Shown piece after piece: positions 38,576 to 54,100 of a stretch of DNA of 64,000 nucleotides. Source of the DNA: Ascaris suum (lineage: Eukaryota > Nematoda > Chromadorea > Rhabditida > Ascarididae); assembly GCA_013433145.1 (NCBI GenBank), contig CM024170.1, forward strand, positions 10,577,866-10,641,865, read 5' to 3'. A program made the position numbers and the translations under genes. Below the pieces are notes generated by a model that worked only from the letters and a program-made list of their open reading frames with translations, was not told where the DNA came from and made no database searches. Every line of letters begins with the position of its first letter. Within the stretch, counting starts at the first letter, position 1.

Positions 38576-39769
38576 AAAGTTTTGCATTGCTCACCAAAAA
38601 TGGTCAACATCAGAGTCTGAGCCAAATTAAAGTAGCTGATGTAAACCATATATTTGTAACGTTTTCCGCGATATTTTATTTAATTATATAACATGGGAGA
38701 TCATAATGAGAGTGTCATTGCTTTAATCGAATATAATAAGTGCTCTTTTAATTAAAATATGCAAATGATAATAAAATTAAAGCCGTAACGATGAAATTAT
38801 GGCATTAAGAAAAATAAAACGAACAAAACTTTACTGAAGAAATGAAACTTACCGAGGCAATAATCTCATTAAAGAACGATGAAAACGTCGAGGAAAGTAG
38901 CGAAAAAAAATGTATAAGTGTTCCAGAAATATGCCCTAAGGGTATTGCAGAATGCTGTTAATTTCGACAAAATCTATTGAACTCATTAATGATTTTAATA
39001 GAAACATATAAATTTGCATTCTCGGCATGAAAATATGCAATATGGTAAAAAACATGGCACAACTACAATAAAAGAATGCAATAATACAACATAATTACAT
39101 AGAAAATGAAAGAATTTGGAAACACGACAAACAAAAGTGAATTATTTCAATGCGTCAATCCACATTGCATCTATGCACAATGTATGTTAATTGAAATAGC
39201 CTCTCATTAACGGATTTGCATAGTTATCGGAGCAAAGAAATTCAAGGTGCTTTCATTCTTCGACGGTCACCGAATGCTGTCTTGTAGAGGTGGTTTCGAG
39301 TATGATTCTACAGTCACACATTACGAGTGGTCATTAATGAAGAAAATACGAGTAAGGTGACCGTCAAAAGAGAGAGTGGGATGAAAGGGCCACAACTATG
39401 ACGTATGATAGTGGGTATGTTCGAAAAGTGGGAGGGGAATTGCGATTGAAAGACGATTTTCGTGGTGAACAACGAGGTTTGTAGTGAACACCGATGACCT
39501 TTATGATGCGAAATGTTCACGGCTTTTTTTTTCGCTAAAATTATTCTCTCATTGAAATTAAAAGTGAATTATTTCCAAAACAATTAATTCTAGGCATTGT
39601 TTTCCGACAACGCAAATCCGCAATGCTTTCATCGATTCTCAAATGCTCTAAGGAGCCGTACGCCGAATCAATAACCGTCTTCAAGGTCAAATTATTGCAC
39701 CATTGCAATTCAACACTTAAAAACTGCATAACTGAGACGTTGTATCTATGGCTGAATATTTGTATGTGC

Positions 39770-39850
39770 GTATATAAATATAAATATAAATATATAAATA
39801 TATATGTATATATGTATATATATGTAGTTATTTATTTATTAATCTATTTC
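39770..39850. repeat. TA/TAAA-rich low-complexity tract
   Basis: Imperfect ATATAAAT and TATATGTA units followed by a few TTTA units. Confidence 0.7.
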
Positions 39851-42179
39851 TCTATTTATTTAGCTCACCTGTGTGTACATGCAAGTATATATTTATATGC
39901 TCGAAACCCTCTAATAAATCAGCAATATTTGCGCGAGAAGTTCACAAAGAAATTGCATATGTAATTTATTCTAACAAAAACTTCGCAATTTTGGCATCTA
40001 ACTAAAAAGAATCGCTATATTTCTTTCACTATAGAAAATCATGAAGTGAGCACCATATCATTTCAATCTTTATGAGAGTGGAATGCTACTCATTTTGTTT
40101 GGAGCAAATGTTCTACTGCTTTGAGAGAAATCGCTTTGAGAAGTAGCTATATTAGGCATATTGTATTTCTATTGAAAATCGCATTTTTTTTTTTAGCTCA
40201 GTAAACCTAACAATGCGCTAAAACCTTTTCAAAATGCTCTTATCAGATCCTGTGGTACTGATATTTTCAGAGAATAAATTCAAAAATCATGGAAAATGTA
40301 CTTTAGAGATAATCAATAAAAGAGACATATAAATTGGAATGCATGTCATTTAATTTGCACTCTTATTGCATCAATGATTACTTAGTTCTGTTCATGTCAT
40401 TAGATGTCCTTGAAAACATCAGATTAGTTTGCAAATATTCCTCTATAGAATGAAATTTTCTGATTGATTTCGTTTTTAAATGTGCTTCATTTAAACTCAT
40501 TCATGCGTGTATCATCTATAAATATCACGATTTTGATTTAATATAAACAGCTATCATATATAACGAATTCCAGTTAGGAGGCATTGATCAAATAATGTAT
40601 CTCTAATAAATGGCAACCAAATCATTTCTCATCGCTGCTTTTCAAACAAACTAATCTTAGCAGAATGCAACCATAATCGTATATCTATTGGAAAATGATG
40701 ATTGAGAAAAGACGAATAACTCAACTCTGCGATAAGAATGATCATACAAGCACCAACCTGAAGACATTATCCAGTAAACTGCATGAAAATTGGATCTCAT
40801 CAACCTACTCTGTCAGGTACGAGCAAAAGGTGACGAGTGCATGTAATGAACAACATGGCAAATCATAATCAAAACTGCATCCGACGAACCAAGTTTACTA
40901 GAACTTTGAAATATACTTTAAAATGGCATTTACTTTAATAGTTACAGGCAGTTTCAAGCCAACTGGCAAGTTATTAAGCAGTATAAGTACATTTATTTAA
41001 ATGCAAATTATGAAGATATCAAATATTACAAATAAACAAATTTGTATAAAACATTACAAGATTACTAGCTGCAATTTTATACAGCGGTGATGGTTGTATA
41101 AAATTTGAGCTGAGCTTAGAGAGATGATAAAATGCGCGAAAAAGAAATCTATGGCAACGGATTTTAAATAGAGGACACATATTGTTTGGCAAGCAGAGGA
41201 TCTTTTGTAATGAAGGAAATTACTGCACGTCAAGTTTACATCTCAGAAATAATAATTGAATAATAAATATTAGAACGCCTCGAGGTTTCAGAGTGTTATT
41301 TCTCATATCTATGCACATACATAGTGAACTACGACAGGAGCGTTGTTCATAGTTACTAGCAGATATGAACTTCACGATAAACTGAGTGGAATAACTTTGT
41401 TAAGATTCTTAAGCATGAATCTCAAAGAAAACAAAGAATGTTACAAAATAGTTCAGATCATCCTAAAACCTCCTATGAAAGGCAATATGAATTCATCGGA
41501 AACAGCCATATCGCCAAACAAAACATGAAATGTTTCTCATTAATCAATTATATATCTGATATTTAAGAATGAGATCGGCCAAGTAGATCGTAGACTGGAA
41601 GTCCATTCAATAACTAAAAGAATGAGATCATTGTCTTAAATGATATATTAGAGATAAAGAAAAAAGAATTTCAACAAGCATAGAACTTGTTCCGCTCAAG
41701 AAGATTTTTCGCTGAACACATCCAAAGATCTACTAAACTATACTATTTTTCTCTTTTTTTGCATGCAGATGTAGTGATGATTAAAAAATAATGAGATTAT
41801 GAAATGAAACAGCACTAATCGACAGCGACTCACAAAGCAAACAGAGTAAGTCAAAGCTTCACTAATTCTGCGTTCGACTATAGATTAAATCGAACTTGCA
41901 TTCTCGATTACTGGAAAACAGTTGAAATCTGTTTATTTTACTTCAGATCGTTGATGGATCGTTTATAAATGCAAGCCCATATTTGCCTAATAGAGATTTA
42001 GACGACAATGCTTCGGTGTTATAATTTTTGCGCGTCGAAGCTGCACAAAATACGAACCCAGCAAAAAAAAAAGCTGGAATAACGAATGAGCAATAAAGTG
42101 CACTGATTATAAAGTTATCACAAAATACAACAATAAGATTGAAGAGGAGTGAATAAAGTAGTCGAGATTTGAAACCGGT

Positions 42180-43203
42180 AAGATTGATCTTTTGCACAAG
42201 CTACAAGCGTATGCTGTTTGCTGTTCGCTGTTGAAGTGGCTCAGATGCTTCCCAGTTAACCGTTGTTTCACCGTAAAAGTAGCACGTTCACTTTCCAGCC
42301 GTCTTCATATAATCAGTGGTGTTCCTCAAGGGAATGTCGTTGGTCCGCTCCTGTTCATATTTTATATATATGATATGTCCGATAACTCATCAAGTGTCTG
42401 CAAACTGTTCGCAGTGGTCTGAAAATATATCGCCCTTTGCATGACCCCACCATCGATTTTCACATTCTGCAAAGTGACCTCGACATCCTTGGCGAATAGT
42501 GAAAATCTCGGCAGCTAGGTGTTTCTTATGGGAAATGCTGAACTGTCATCACGAGTGCTTCCTACGGTTGGACGACAAGGTCTCCGCATCTGCAGACGAC
42601 AGAATCCGCGATCTTCGGATTAAGATATGTCCTGATTTACACTGGAATCTGCACTGCATTGAAACTGCTGCGAAAGCGTTAAGGGTGGCCAACTGCATTC
42701 TGCGTACTTTGAAACACAAATGCATTGAACATTACCGTAAAGCGTACATTGTGTACTGCCCTCCTATTTTGAAATATTGTACGCAAGTCTGGTCATCACA
42801 TCTTTTAAGTGATATAAATATTATGGACAATGTGCAAAAATGTTATACTCGTAAAGCATTCCGTAAATTGTTCGTTGGGCCATATACGCCCGATTATGAG
42901 GCCAGGCTAAAGGTATTTGATCTTGAACCGTTGGAGTACCATCGGCTGAAATTTCATCTCGTCCTTCGCTTCAAAATCATTAGAGGTTTTTCCGTTGTGC
43001 CACTGGAAAGCATATAGCGTAAGCGTCGACCATGTGATTATCAATTAAGGCACAAAACCTGCTCTGCGAACAGCGTCCTTTACAGTTTCCAGTTTAGAGT
43101 TGTCCGCATTCGTAATCAGCTGCCTCGTAAGATCGCAGAAGCGCAGAACATTTCTGTATTGATGAGTTGCCTCGAATCAGTAGATATAAGAACATCAGCC
43201 GTC
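42180..43203 (+). pseudogene. 5'-truncated, broken reverse transcriptase of a non-LTR retrotransposon
   Basis: The reading begins inside the reverse transcriptase domain with LLHKLQAYAV and LLKWLRCF, then the diagnostic SGVPQGNVVGPLLFIFYIYDM block that precedes the catalytic aspartates. The frame breaks at about 42415: the expected F-A-D-D box reads FAVV and stops, and the following KIYRPLHD and LQSDLDILGE text is in another frame and stops at 42499. The thumb and C-terminal part (IRDLRIKICPDLHWNLHC, NVQKCYTRKAF) continues in a third stretch, stops at TAG 43015-43017, and carries on in the same frame to 43203 with RIRNQLPRKIAEA. No endonuclease domain is present. The element is CR1/jockey-like in motif style, but the clade is not certain. 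It is dead by truncation, frameshift and stops. Confidence 0.88.
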
Positions 43204-45098
<1,895 letters not shown>

Positions 45099-45109
45099 GC
45101 CAACTCATA

Positions 45110-48100
45110 ATGAGTGATGACCGCGATTGGCATGCTAAGGTGGGTGCGCACTAACGCCTATACCTTTTCAAAACATTGGTGCTGGCTGATGCGACTTGAG
45201 CCAATGCTCGTTTTTTGAGGGGATCCGGAACCTGAGCGATACTGTTTGCATGAAAAAATTTGGAGGATTTTTGGCACCTGAAGGTACCAACCTTTTATGA
45301 TGCATTTTGATTGGATGTGGCAACGTTCTGATCATTGCTTTTTTCTATTTTTATCGATGTTATTGTCACTGCTGTGCCGTTCCACTTTGTCCACCTACGC
45401 ATCATTAATTGTCGAGTTGAAAACCAGGAGATCAAGTAGATCGATGGTCGTTCACCTTTAAATCCGTGTAATAACTTGATTTTGATGTCATGGAGGGCGA
45501 ATGAGAGAGTGATTGAAATAATACTTCGAACCCTAATGTGCATAGATTAACTTTGAATTTTTTTTATAGGTGCGATGCGTCCCACAAGGGGTGCAGCTCA
45601 TTCCACCGATGCAGAACGGTACGTTGCGGTGGAATAGCAAGACGGAGCATCTAGAATGGTGCCCTAAAAACGGCTGCAAAAAGGTTCGTAAGAATTTTGA
45701 AAACTTTAGAAGAAATTTATTTTATGATCAAACTTTTTCATTTATTAGAAGTACTGCCGTCAACGACATGTCGAAGTTCGCAGGTTCCATCAAGGTAAAG
45801 GAAACTGAATGCAATAGTCTAAAGATATTAATCGTTTCTAGCCACCATATCGTTATGACATTCTTGTCGTTGATTTGTATATTTATCGTTTTCTATAGTC
45901 ATAGTCGTAGTTCACTTATTTATAGGCTGTCTTTTTTTATTCGCAAAATCAAAGTTGTGGCAAATCCTTCATGGTTTTTTCTATCCTTTACTTGTCCGTT
46001 TATCATTAAACGTCTTTATTTGTTTTTCTACGGTTTTATTTTTTTCCGGCAGTTTTCCAGTTTTTTTTTCGCTTTCGTTTCTTTCATAGTATTTGATAGT
46101 ATATTTTAAAATCTCTTTAGTCATATGGAAAGGATGCAGTATTTCTACCAACGAGGGCACCATTTTACACAACACTGTCATTAATTGCGAAATGTGGATC
46201 GTCTACGAACTCACTTATGGAGATCACTGTCGATTTCGGTTCAAAGGAAAAGATGAACGATGCGTATAGCTTTCTGAAGAGTATTTTGCCTGGTAAATTG
46301 TATTCTGAACTCAATTTATTTCATGAGAGATAATGTTGCTAATATCAGATTGCTGATTGCAATGGTTTTGCATTTCAACGTTGGAGAAATCTAGAGATTA
46401 CTGTCTACTGAATCTCTTTGTGTCTTTTTGTTATGATGATTTCGCTTCGCTTTGATCTGTCATTTTTTGCAATTTCTCCTTTTCATTTCAATTTCTGCCC
46501 AATTTTTTTTTGCAATCAGGTTGCTTCACTAGACTGACTAGTTATTTAATGAAATTTTTATTCACCATGTGTTAGTGTATTTCAAAAGTTGCATATTTTA
46601 AATTATAGGATAAGATTGTAGAGCGTTTTGTACTTGGATTTAATAAAATCTTAGCCGAACTAATCTATCTCGTGCTTGCATAATTTTCGCACAAGAAATG
46701 GTGATATGGTCGTGGATTTTTCTGCTTTAGAGCATCGATTACATGCATTATTTAGCGTCGTAGATTGTGATTGCTACGATTATGAAACATTGAACAGCTG
46801 AACTTGTTCACTGTACATGAACGACGTTTAGACTTAAGTAGTTGCAGCTAAACGTTTCAGATGAACGAGCCGTTTAGTGCGGATGAGCTCTATACTTCAA
46901 GTTTTTTTTTTTGTGATCGGCTCTGCTTGAAGTGTAATATTTGTGAATTATGGTACTCTAACGCATTTCATCTAATTTGCAGTGACGGCACTTCAAGATG
47001 GTCGAATTCCTAAGTCGCGAGGCCTCTATCAAACTGCTCGAACCGCGAACTCTAGGACTCCAATGATGCCAGTTCAGAAGTACGAACCTCTCTCGAATTT
47101 GTTTGATTGTTTTGCCTTTTGACTTATTTATTCATCTACTTCAGGGCGTTATGTTTTTTCTTTTGTTGAGCATTATAGAATGTATTGCAGAATGAGTGCA
47201 TTAAATATGCATCTGTTGAGTGAGATACTCTGTCTCATTCTTGTTTTCAAAAGTCTTTGTCGGGAATATGGGAAAGCATAAAATTTTTAACTTCTGGGCG
47301 GTGGAAGGAAGAGAGGTTATGCATACGTATGTAACGAAAGTATTTTAAGAGCAGTAACACCGCCTTCGAAAGTTTCTATCAGCGATAGTGCTCGTCGCTC
47401 GTTCGACAGCCGTGGGTGGAAGCGAGGTAAGCCGTATGCAAGGTTTGCCTGATGGTATTCTGTTTTAGTGCAACGAGACTTTAAATTTCGCTATATTTGT
47501 CGTGTGTGTGTGTGTAAGGTTGAGGGAAGAGAAGGGGAAGCGGCTGAGGATGTTTATAACGATATAGCGGTTCGTTGACAGATTATTTATCGTTTTATAT
47601 TCTGTAAAAAGTGAACTATTGCATTTCCGGCGATTACCTAAAGAATATCTTAGTTCATGGGTAGTTCACCGGGAATGGTCACTTGATCTCGGTGATTGTC
47701 GGCAGGGATCTGAACTGGGACAGCAGTGTGAGATAAATAAGCTGAATTGAATAAAAACATGATTCGTCCCTTCATTTAAGTGTGTTGATTGGATGCTTTT
47801 TGTCAAATAGCCGTATCGAATGCTCATTTGTCTCAATTACTGCAACAGAATGCCATCTTTGGGCTGCACTTATCTGCCTTTGTTTGAGCGCTAATCCCTG
47901 TGAAATTTGCTGAAATAGCTGCTGCTGATATGTGCTTGCAGAAATACGTATTTATAATTGTTACGATTACCTTATCTATTTTTTTGGCATTGTTGCATTC
48001 TGATGCAAAAAAACTTGAGGTTTTTAGCTTTCATTAGTTTTTGAACTGGCGTGATGAAAGTTATGGTTGCAAATACGGTCACCTGTGCAATTTTTTATGT

Positions 48101-51100
48101 TCGGCTTTAGTTCTATTTAAACTTTGACCACACTGTAATGGAGTCATGAAATTCATAGGGAGTTTTCTCGCTACTCTGTTGAGGGAGGTTTATGTGAGAA
48201 TAGTCTTTTCCTAAGCGTTTTACTCTCTATTCACTCACCTGCAGTTCCATACCTTCAGTGATATACCTCGCTCATGAAGGTATGTGAGAGGAGTGACGTA
48301 TTATTGAATAATAAAAATTTTAGTTGAGAACGCAAGTACGCTTCTGTCGAAGAAACCCCGAGCCGTTGTCGCGACTGAGGAATTCAATAAATCATCATCG
48401 TTTATTGCGGCCGATCAGGCCGATAAGTCGTCATCATTCCGAAATGATGGCAAGGCATCAATGATTTTACGGGATTTCATATCGGGGTTTTTAGACGAAT
48501 CCAATTCGAGTTCCAATAAGAGGTACTGTATTTATCTTGAGAAGTTTTCTCGATTTAACTAAGACCGCGGGCTTCAGTTTTATAACGTGACGTGATTGTC
48601 ACGAAGTATTTCGTTGTAATAGATGGCAGTGCTGTATTAAAACATCCTGATTTATCGGAATTAAACTGAAGTATGAGTGAAAGTTTTTGGCGAGCTGTTC
48701 AGAGATCAGATATGGATTGATGGAGAAGTGCCATTTCTACAGCAGAAAAAGAAACCCTAGTGGGATTTTATTATACGTTTGTCGGAAAGAAATTTTTTTG
48801 TCTGAAAAAATATTTACTGTTCGTTTGTATTTCATTTTTATAAAGTTGGTTAAGGTTAAGAAGTTACACAAAGTTTGTAAGGAATACTTCTATAAAATTC
48901 ATCACTGTAAATATATGTTTTTCGCTGTTATCAAAAGCTGTCAAGGAAGATTTGTTTCTTCAATTGGCAGAGGATTTATTGAGCTATCTATGTCAATGAT
49001 GGTTTTGACAAGCATTTAGAACACTGCGCCGTGCTTGGATTCCAGATTATATGAGGCAGACGTTTAATGACTCTGCAGGTGTGCGAAATTGTTCCTCTTT
49101 AATCGATGCAGGCGGAACGTGAAAGACCGAATTACAAAGGTGGTAGAGGTGATGGGCTCTACACTGCACAGGTTGTGAGAGTGAAAGGTTCTGTAATCAA
49201 AATGTGCCATGAGTCGGATGCTGCTCACCGTACCTGTGGAGTAGAAGCAGAAATATGAACTAAAGCGGCCGCCAACGAAATCAGTCTTTATAGCCAAGAG
49301 TCAGAGGCAGTCGATCGGAATAAGTGTGCGGTGGAACCAGGAAGAGCGGCAGTTGAAGCGTCGAAAAATATCTCTAGAGGTTGCATGAAAACTTCATTCG
49401 AGCGGGGAACTACTATGACTCCGGAGTCGAATAGCGTTTTGGAGCGTCCAGAACATTGGTCGGATTGTTTTTATGGGGATCAATCACAGATAGAAAGGTA
49501 GAGTGACATCTTTTATTTACACGCTTCAATTATTGTTTAAGTTGAATCTCACCTGAACTTAATGAGGTTATTCTTTGAATCAAGAAATTTCGTTGATCTT
49601 TCGCTTAGGCAATATTTCTTCATCAGGATTGTCTCGAATTTCTTTATGAGTTATCGGTCGTACTCAGACGTGTATAAAGACATTACCAACTTTTCTTTTG
49701 TTACTCATAAAAACTGCTGTATGTAATGTAATTTTCTGGTGGAATAGCGCCAGGCTTTTCAACAAAGACTCTCATCATTACAAAACTGGCTGGTAGGGAT
49801 GTGGTTCATGCAGCAGATTTTTTGAAGTCTCAGGCTTCATTTCGTTAATGTTTTCTCCATTTATTGCGAAATAAATTCTTAGGTTTTTTTATATCTTCGT
49901 TTTTCACTGGGATTTTTTCTGTCTTTTTTATATGAAGAGGGCATTTACAGACCTCAGTTGGATAGGAAAATGCAACACGAGCGGGTTTATAAGAGTCGAT
50001 CGTCAATGAGGTCAATCCTTGCAACAATGGAACGAGAGGTATTTCTCGTCTTACCATTTATTCGTATTAGCAGTTGTAGATGAGTTTTCGCGGCAAACAT
50101 TGCTTGAAGTTGTTGCTTAGATAAGGACATTCCAATATGGCAGTGTCTGACATATATAGTAGAGAGCACACTAAGTTTTGTTGTTTCGTGTGTTAGAAGA
50201 TGCGGCGCATGCAAGGACAGATGGGGAAGATAAATTCAAAACTGTTTCAGCAGTATTGAAGAGACAAGGGCCTCAGTTTTTGAGCATCCTGTTGAGAAGC
50301 TTATTAATTAGTTTCATACCGAGTTACTGCCGTTCTACGGCCACTAGCTTAACTATAGGAACATCGTTGCTTAGATTGATGCGGATTTCATTAGTATGTG
50401 CTGCTCAGTGCTTTTAGCAACTTCTGTTTGATTTCGGAAAATAGAAGACAGGGAGAGTAGTACTCTCAGAAAGAAGCAGTATTCGCGTAATATTAGTATG
50501 CACCACCAAAAGATACGGGTCATATCAGAGACTTATTTCTCAGGAAAATGTTAAAGACGCTGCTCGATCGACTAGGTCGGCTGTTTGCTGCTCTCCACAA
50601 CCTTCAACAGGTTTTCGACGTCGAATTAGTGACGTCAATGAGACGCATTTATGCAGTCTATCGCCGACGAAATCTCCCATTAAAAAATCCACCAGCGTTG
50701 CACCATTTTCTCCGAAAAAAGATGAACACTTCAATTTTGGCGGGTTTGTTTTTTTTCTTTTTTTTGGGAGTTTCCCGGTGAAATTTCGCACGTTTCGTTA
50801 TTTCTTTCCAAATATTTGCTAAATAAATAGAGCGTAGTGAAAATTTATGAACTGTGTGTTAAATGATTGAAATTATAATAGGAATTTGACATTTGAGGGG
50901 GGGGGGGGGATTCAATATTTTTCTCGTTCATTCCATCCGCTGTTTTTGAGTCAATTTTTATTCAGTTTTATTAATAATAATAATTCACGAATGTTAACAT
51001 AGGGAGTTGACGCACCAAAACACATCAGAACGTAAGCACCTACAGCGACGACAGTTGTAATGTAAATAGAGTAAAAAAATTTCAGGTTCGCGAACTTGGG

Positions 51101-54100
51101 AGCTACGTGCTATATGAATGCGGTGCTTCAAGCAATCTTTAGTGTTGAGACGTTCTCGAAGGAGCTTTTTGTAACGTGGGAGAAATGTAAAACGAATGCT
51201 ACAAACAATGAGAGCTCCAAAGAAGGCGTTGAATTGCTAGGGTTTGTTTACGAATAACTTACCTGCAATTCAGGACTTTTTCATTGGATTTGTGGGATTG
51301 TTGTAGTAGTTCAGATGATTTGATTAACTGAGGTGATACATATTTGCTTGATGTATGAATGCAGCAGTTTTTCTAGAACTTTTTTAAAGCTATTTTCATG
51401 AAGTTATTTGGAACTTAATGAAAATAGCTATTTTCATCAAGTTAATTTAAAGCTTAATGGGAACGAGAGGTGGTAATTCCGCGCAGAAATTGAAGAGGTA
51501 CTTGTTTAATTTCTGGTCGCGTAGATTACTTAAAGTGAGGCTTTTGAGAAGATGTCTTCGCTCCCCATGCAACCTTGATTAATGCTCTGTTCATCCTAAA
51601 ATATTGTCGCTTTATGGCGTAGAACAGCTTCACTGAATTACTAAATGAAATGCAACAAAGTATTGGGAAGATGCAATTTCAGTTTGGAATTCGATAACAT
51701 GGAGGTTGCCTAATTATTCAGATACGATGCTGTGAACATTTGCCGTTTTAGTGCTCTATCAACCTTGGCGAGTCGCCGTTTGTTGGCATCATCAGAGGAA
51801 AACAAACGTTTGCTGAGGGGTGTCATGGACGCCATCAGAAATGATACTTTCTCAGAGAACCATCAACAGGTGAGGCTGATAACAGTCTTGTTTGTTAACG
51901 TCAATTCCTCGTCCTCCTTGTATTGATCTGTTCCTCTCACCTATTCACTTTCGATAATTGGAACTTTTTTTGAGGTGCGCTGATGCGAGGCAATAAAATA
52001 GATGCTTATGCTCAGAAATAATGTGGCGTGGTGCGCAATTGTGCCAGGTTTCTTCGTAACACCTGTGTCTGTCCAGCATTGAGCGCTGAAAAAGAAACCA
52101 GTGTGCAGAAACGCGTAGAGAGGGTATTTTCCAGCGTTGCTGAACTCTGATTTCTTTCTTATTTAGCTGGAATTGGCAAGTTTCCGGGTTTGCAAGTCGT
52201 CAGTTTACCTGTGGATCACTTGCAAACCCAAAATCAGAGATCGAGGTAAGGGGGTTCTCTTATGATAGTTGTGCAAACGGGTAGGAATAGGAGTGGATTG
52301 ATTGACGGGATAGAGTGCACAGTTGTGGTATGATAGGAGCACTGTTTTCAGCTTCGTTTTCACTCTGGGGCATGGAGGGGAGGGAAGGTAGCGGAATAAT
52401 GATTAGCTAAGGGGACGTTTTAGATGCGGACAATGTGCAATGATATTTTAATTTAGGACGCTCAAGAATTTATGGTTCATATTTTCGACCAGTTGTGCGA
52501 CGAGTGCGGCAACATCCTTCCTAAGAAATTTGGTCTCGAAGAAAGCGAAAAGGAAATCGTGAATCCGGTGTTGTCGAATTTCATGTTCACCCTCAAACAT
52601 GACATCAAGTGTGAACGGTTGGTTGTTTTGTTCGGAAGCATATTTCGTTGTTTCCACGAGTCACTGCATAAGTGGAGTAGTTTTCCGATCGACGAAACCG
52701 ATTTGCGATAACTTGAAATCTTTAGATACCAATTATGTTTGTGATCAAGTCATAATAATGTTGGTAGTAGTTACTTATTTAGGTATTATTCTTATTCATT
52801 TTTTCGCTCACTTCGGATATGGTTCATTGTGGGCATTTCAGTTGCTCCAAAACGCATACGACTTATGAAGAAAGCACCAGTCTACCGATCGATTTCGGTC
52901 AACCCACGTTCGGGTGAGATATTTTGCTTTCATTGTTTAAGCTATTATCTAATTTAAGTATTTTTTGGAAGAGAGAGGGAGAGATGGAAGCATAAAGACG
53001 GCTGAGAGTGAGTTGTTGATTGGCCACAGAAGAAATCGGCAATACATAATTTTGAAAGTTGGCTGATTTTATCTGATTTCAGGTCATCAAATCTGAAAAG
53101 GAAGACACTTACATCGATACAGACGATGCTTGATTACTGTTTGCGTAGCGAGAAAGTCGAACATCGCTGTGACGAATGTGGTTCCGATAGCGCCGTCATC
53201 ACTCACAAGTTCCAGAAGATGCCTAGGTAAATGCTTTATTTTGACAAGAGTTTTGGCGAATCAAAGCCGTAGTAGATTATGAATTCTTGGCTATATAGAT
53301 TAGCAGGAAGGTTCTTTCAGCGAAAAGTTGGAGAGCAGCTCTGAAATGTTACTTTTAGCTTTGAGAAAAGAAGAACTCTCGACTGTTATTAAAAGTTGCG
53401 CTTTCAAGCCGGCTCCAGCGTCTTCTTTCTCTTGTTTTTGATGCCTCTCTCCTCAAAAACGTATTCTTTCTAATCGCCGTTGTAAAAATGGCGAAATTTG
53501 ATTTAGAAATAAATGCATTACGTAAGATGTTTTGAAGTTCTCGAGTGTAGAATGCAGATTTGCTACTTGCGTGAATTTGTGAATTGCTTAGAATATGAGC
53601 ACCAGAAGTTTGATTTAATTCAGGGCAAATTTTATTAGATTTGAGTACATTTCTTAGAGGCTTGCTAGTTGTTCCGTTGAAAGTGTTCCACATATTCATC
53701 TCTCTATAAGGAGCCTGACTTTGGTTTTTAATTAAGAGAAAACAAAAAAACAAAACTAAGAAAAAAAGAGGGAATTCTCTCGTAACTAAGAAAACTAAGA
53801 AAAAAAAAGAAGGGAATTTCCTCTCCAAAGCAACCATAGAGTTGTGTTCATTTGTGGGCTTCATTGATTGAGGTTGCATGTAAGATTTTGAGGGAGCATT
53901 TTTTCCTTCGTACGATACTGACTCGTTGAGTTGTCATTTTTCTAAGCCTATACTCTCCTTTACTAACTGAATTCTTGGATACGCTTTCATAGCTGGTTCT
54001 GCTCTGAAGAGGATCTTGATAATCAATGCTTCTTACAGGTGTTTGGTGATGTATCTGAAGCGCTATACATTTGATGCGGATCCATATCACCAGAAACGGG

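Larger units (their letters stand above)
38353..42179. other. Divergent spacer, repeat-rich
   Basis: AT-rich sequence between the - strand secreted-protein gene and the + strand protease gene. No coding exon is supported. It holds a tRNA-like sequence (38495-38575) and a TA/TAAA-rich stretch (39770-39850). Confidence 0.5.
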
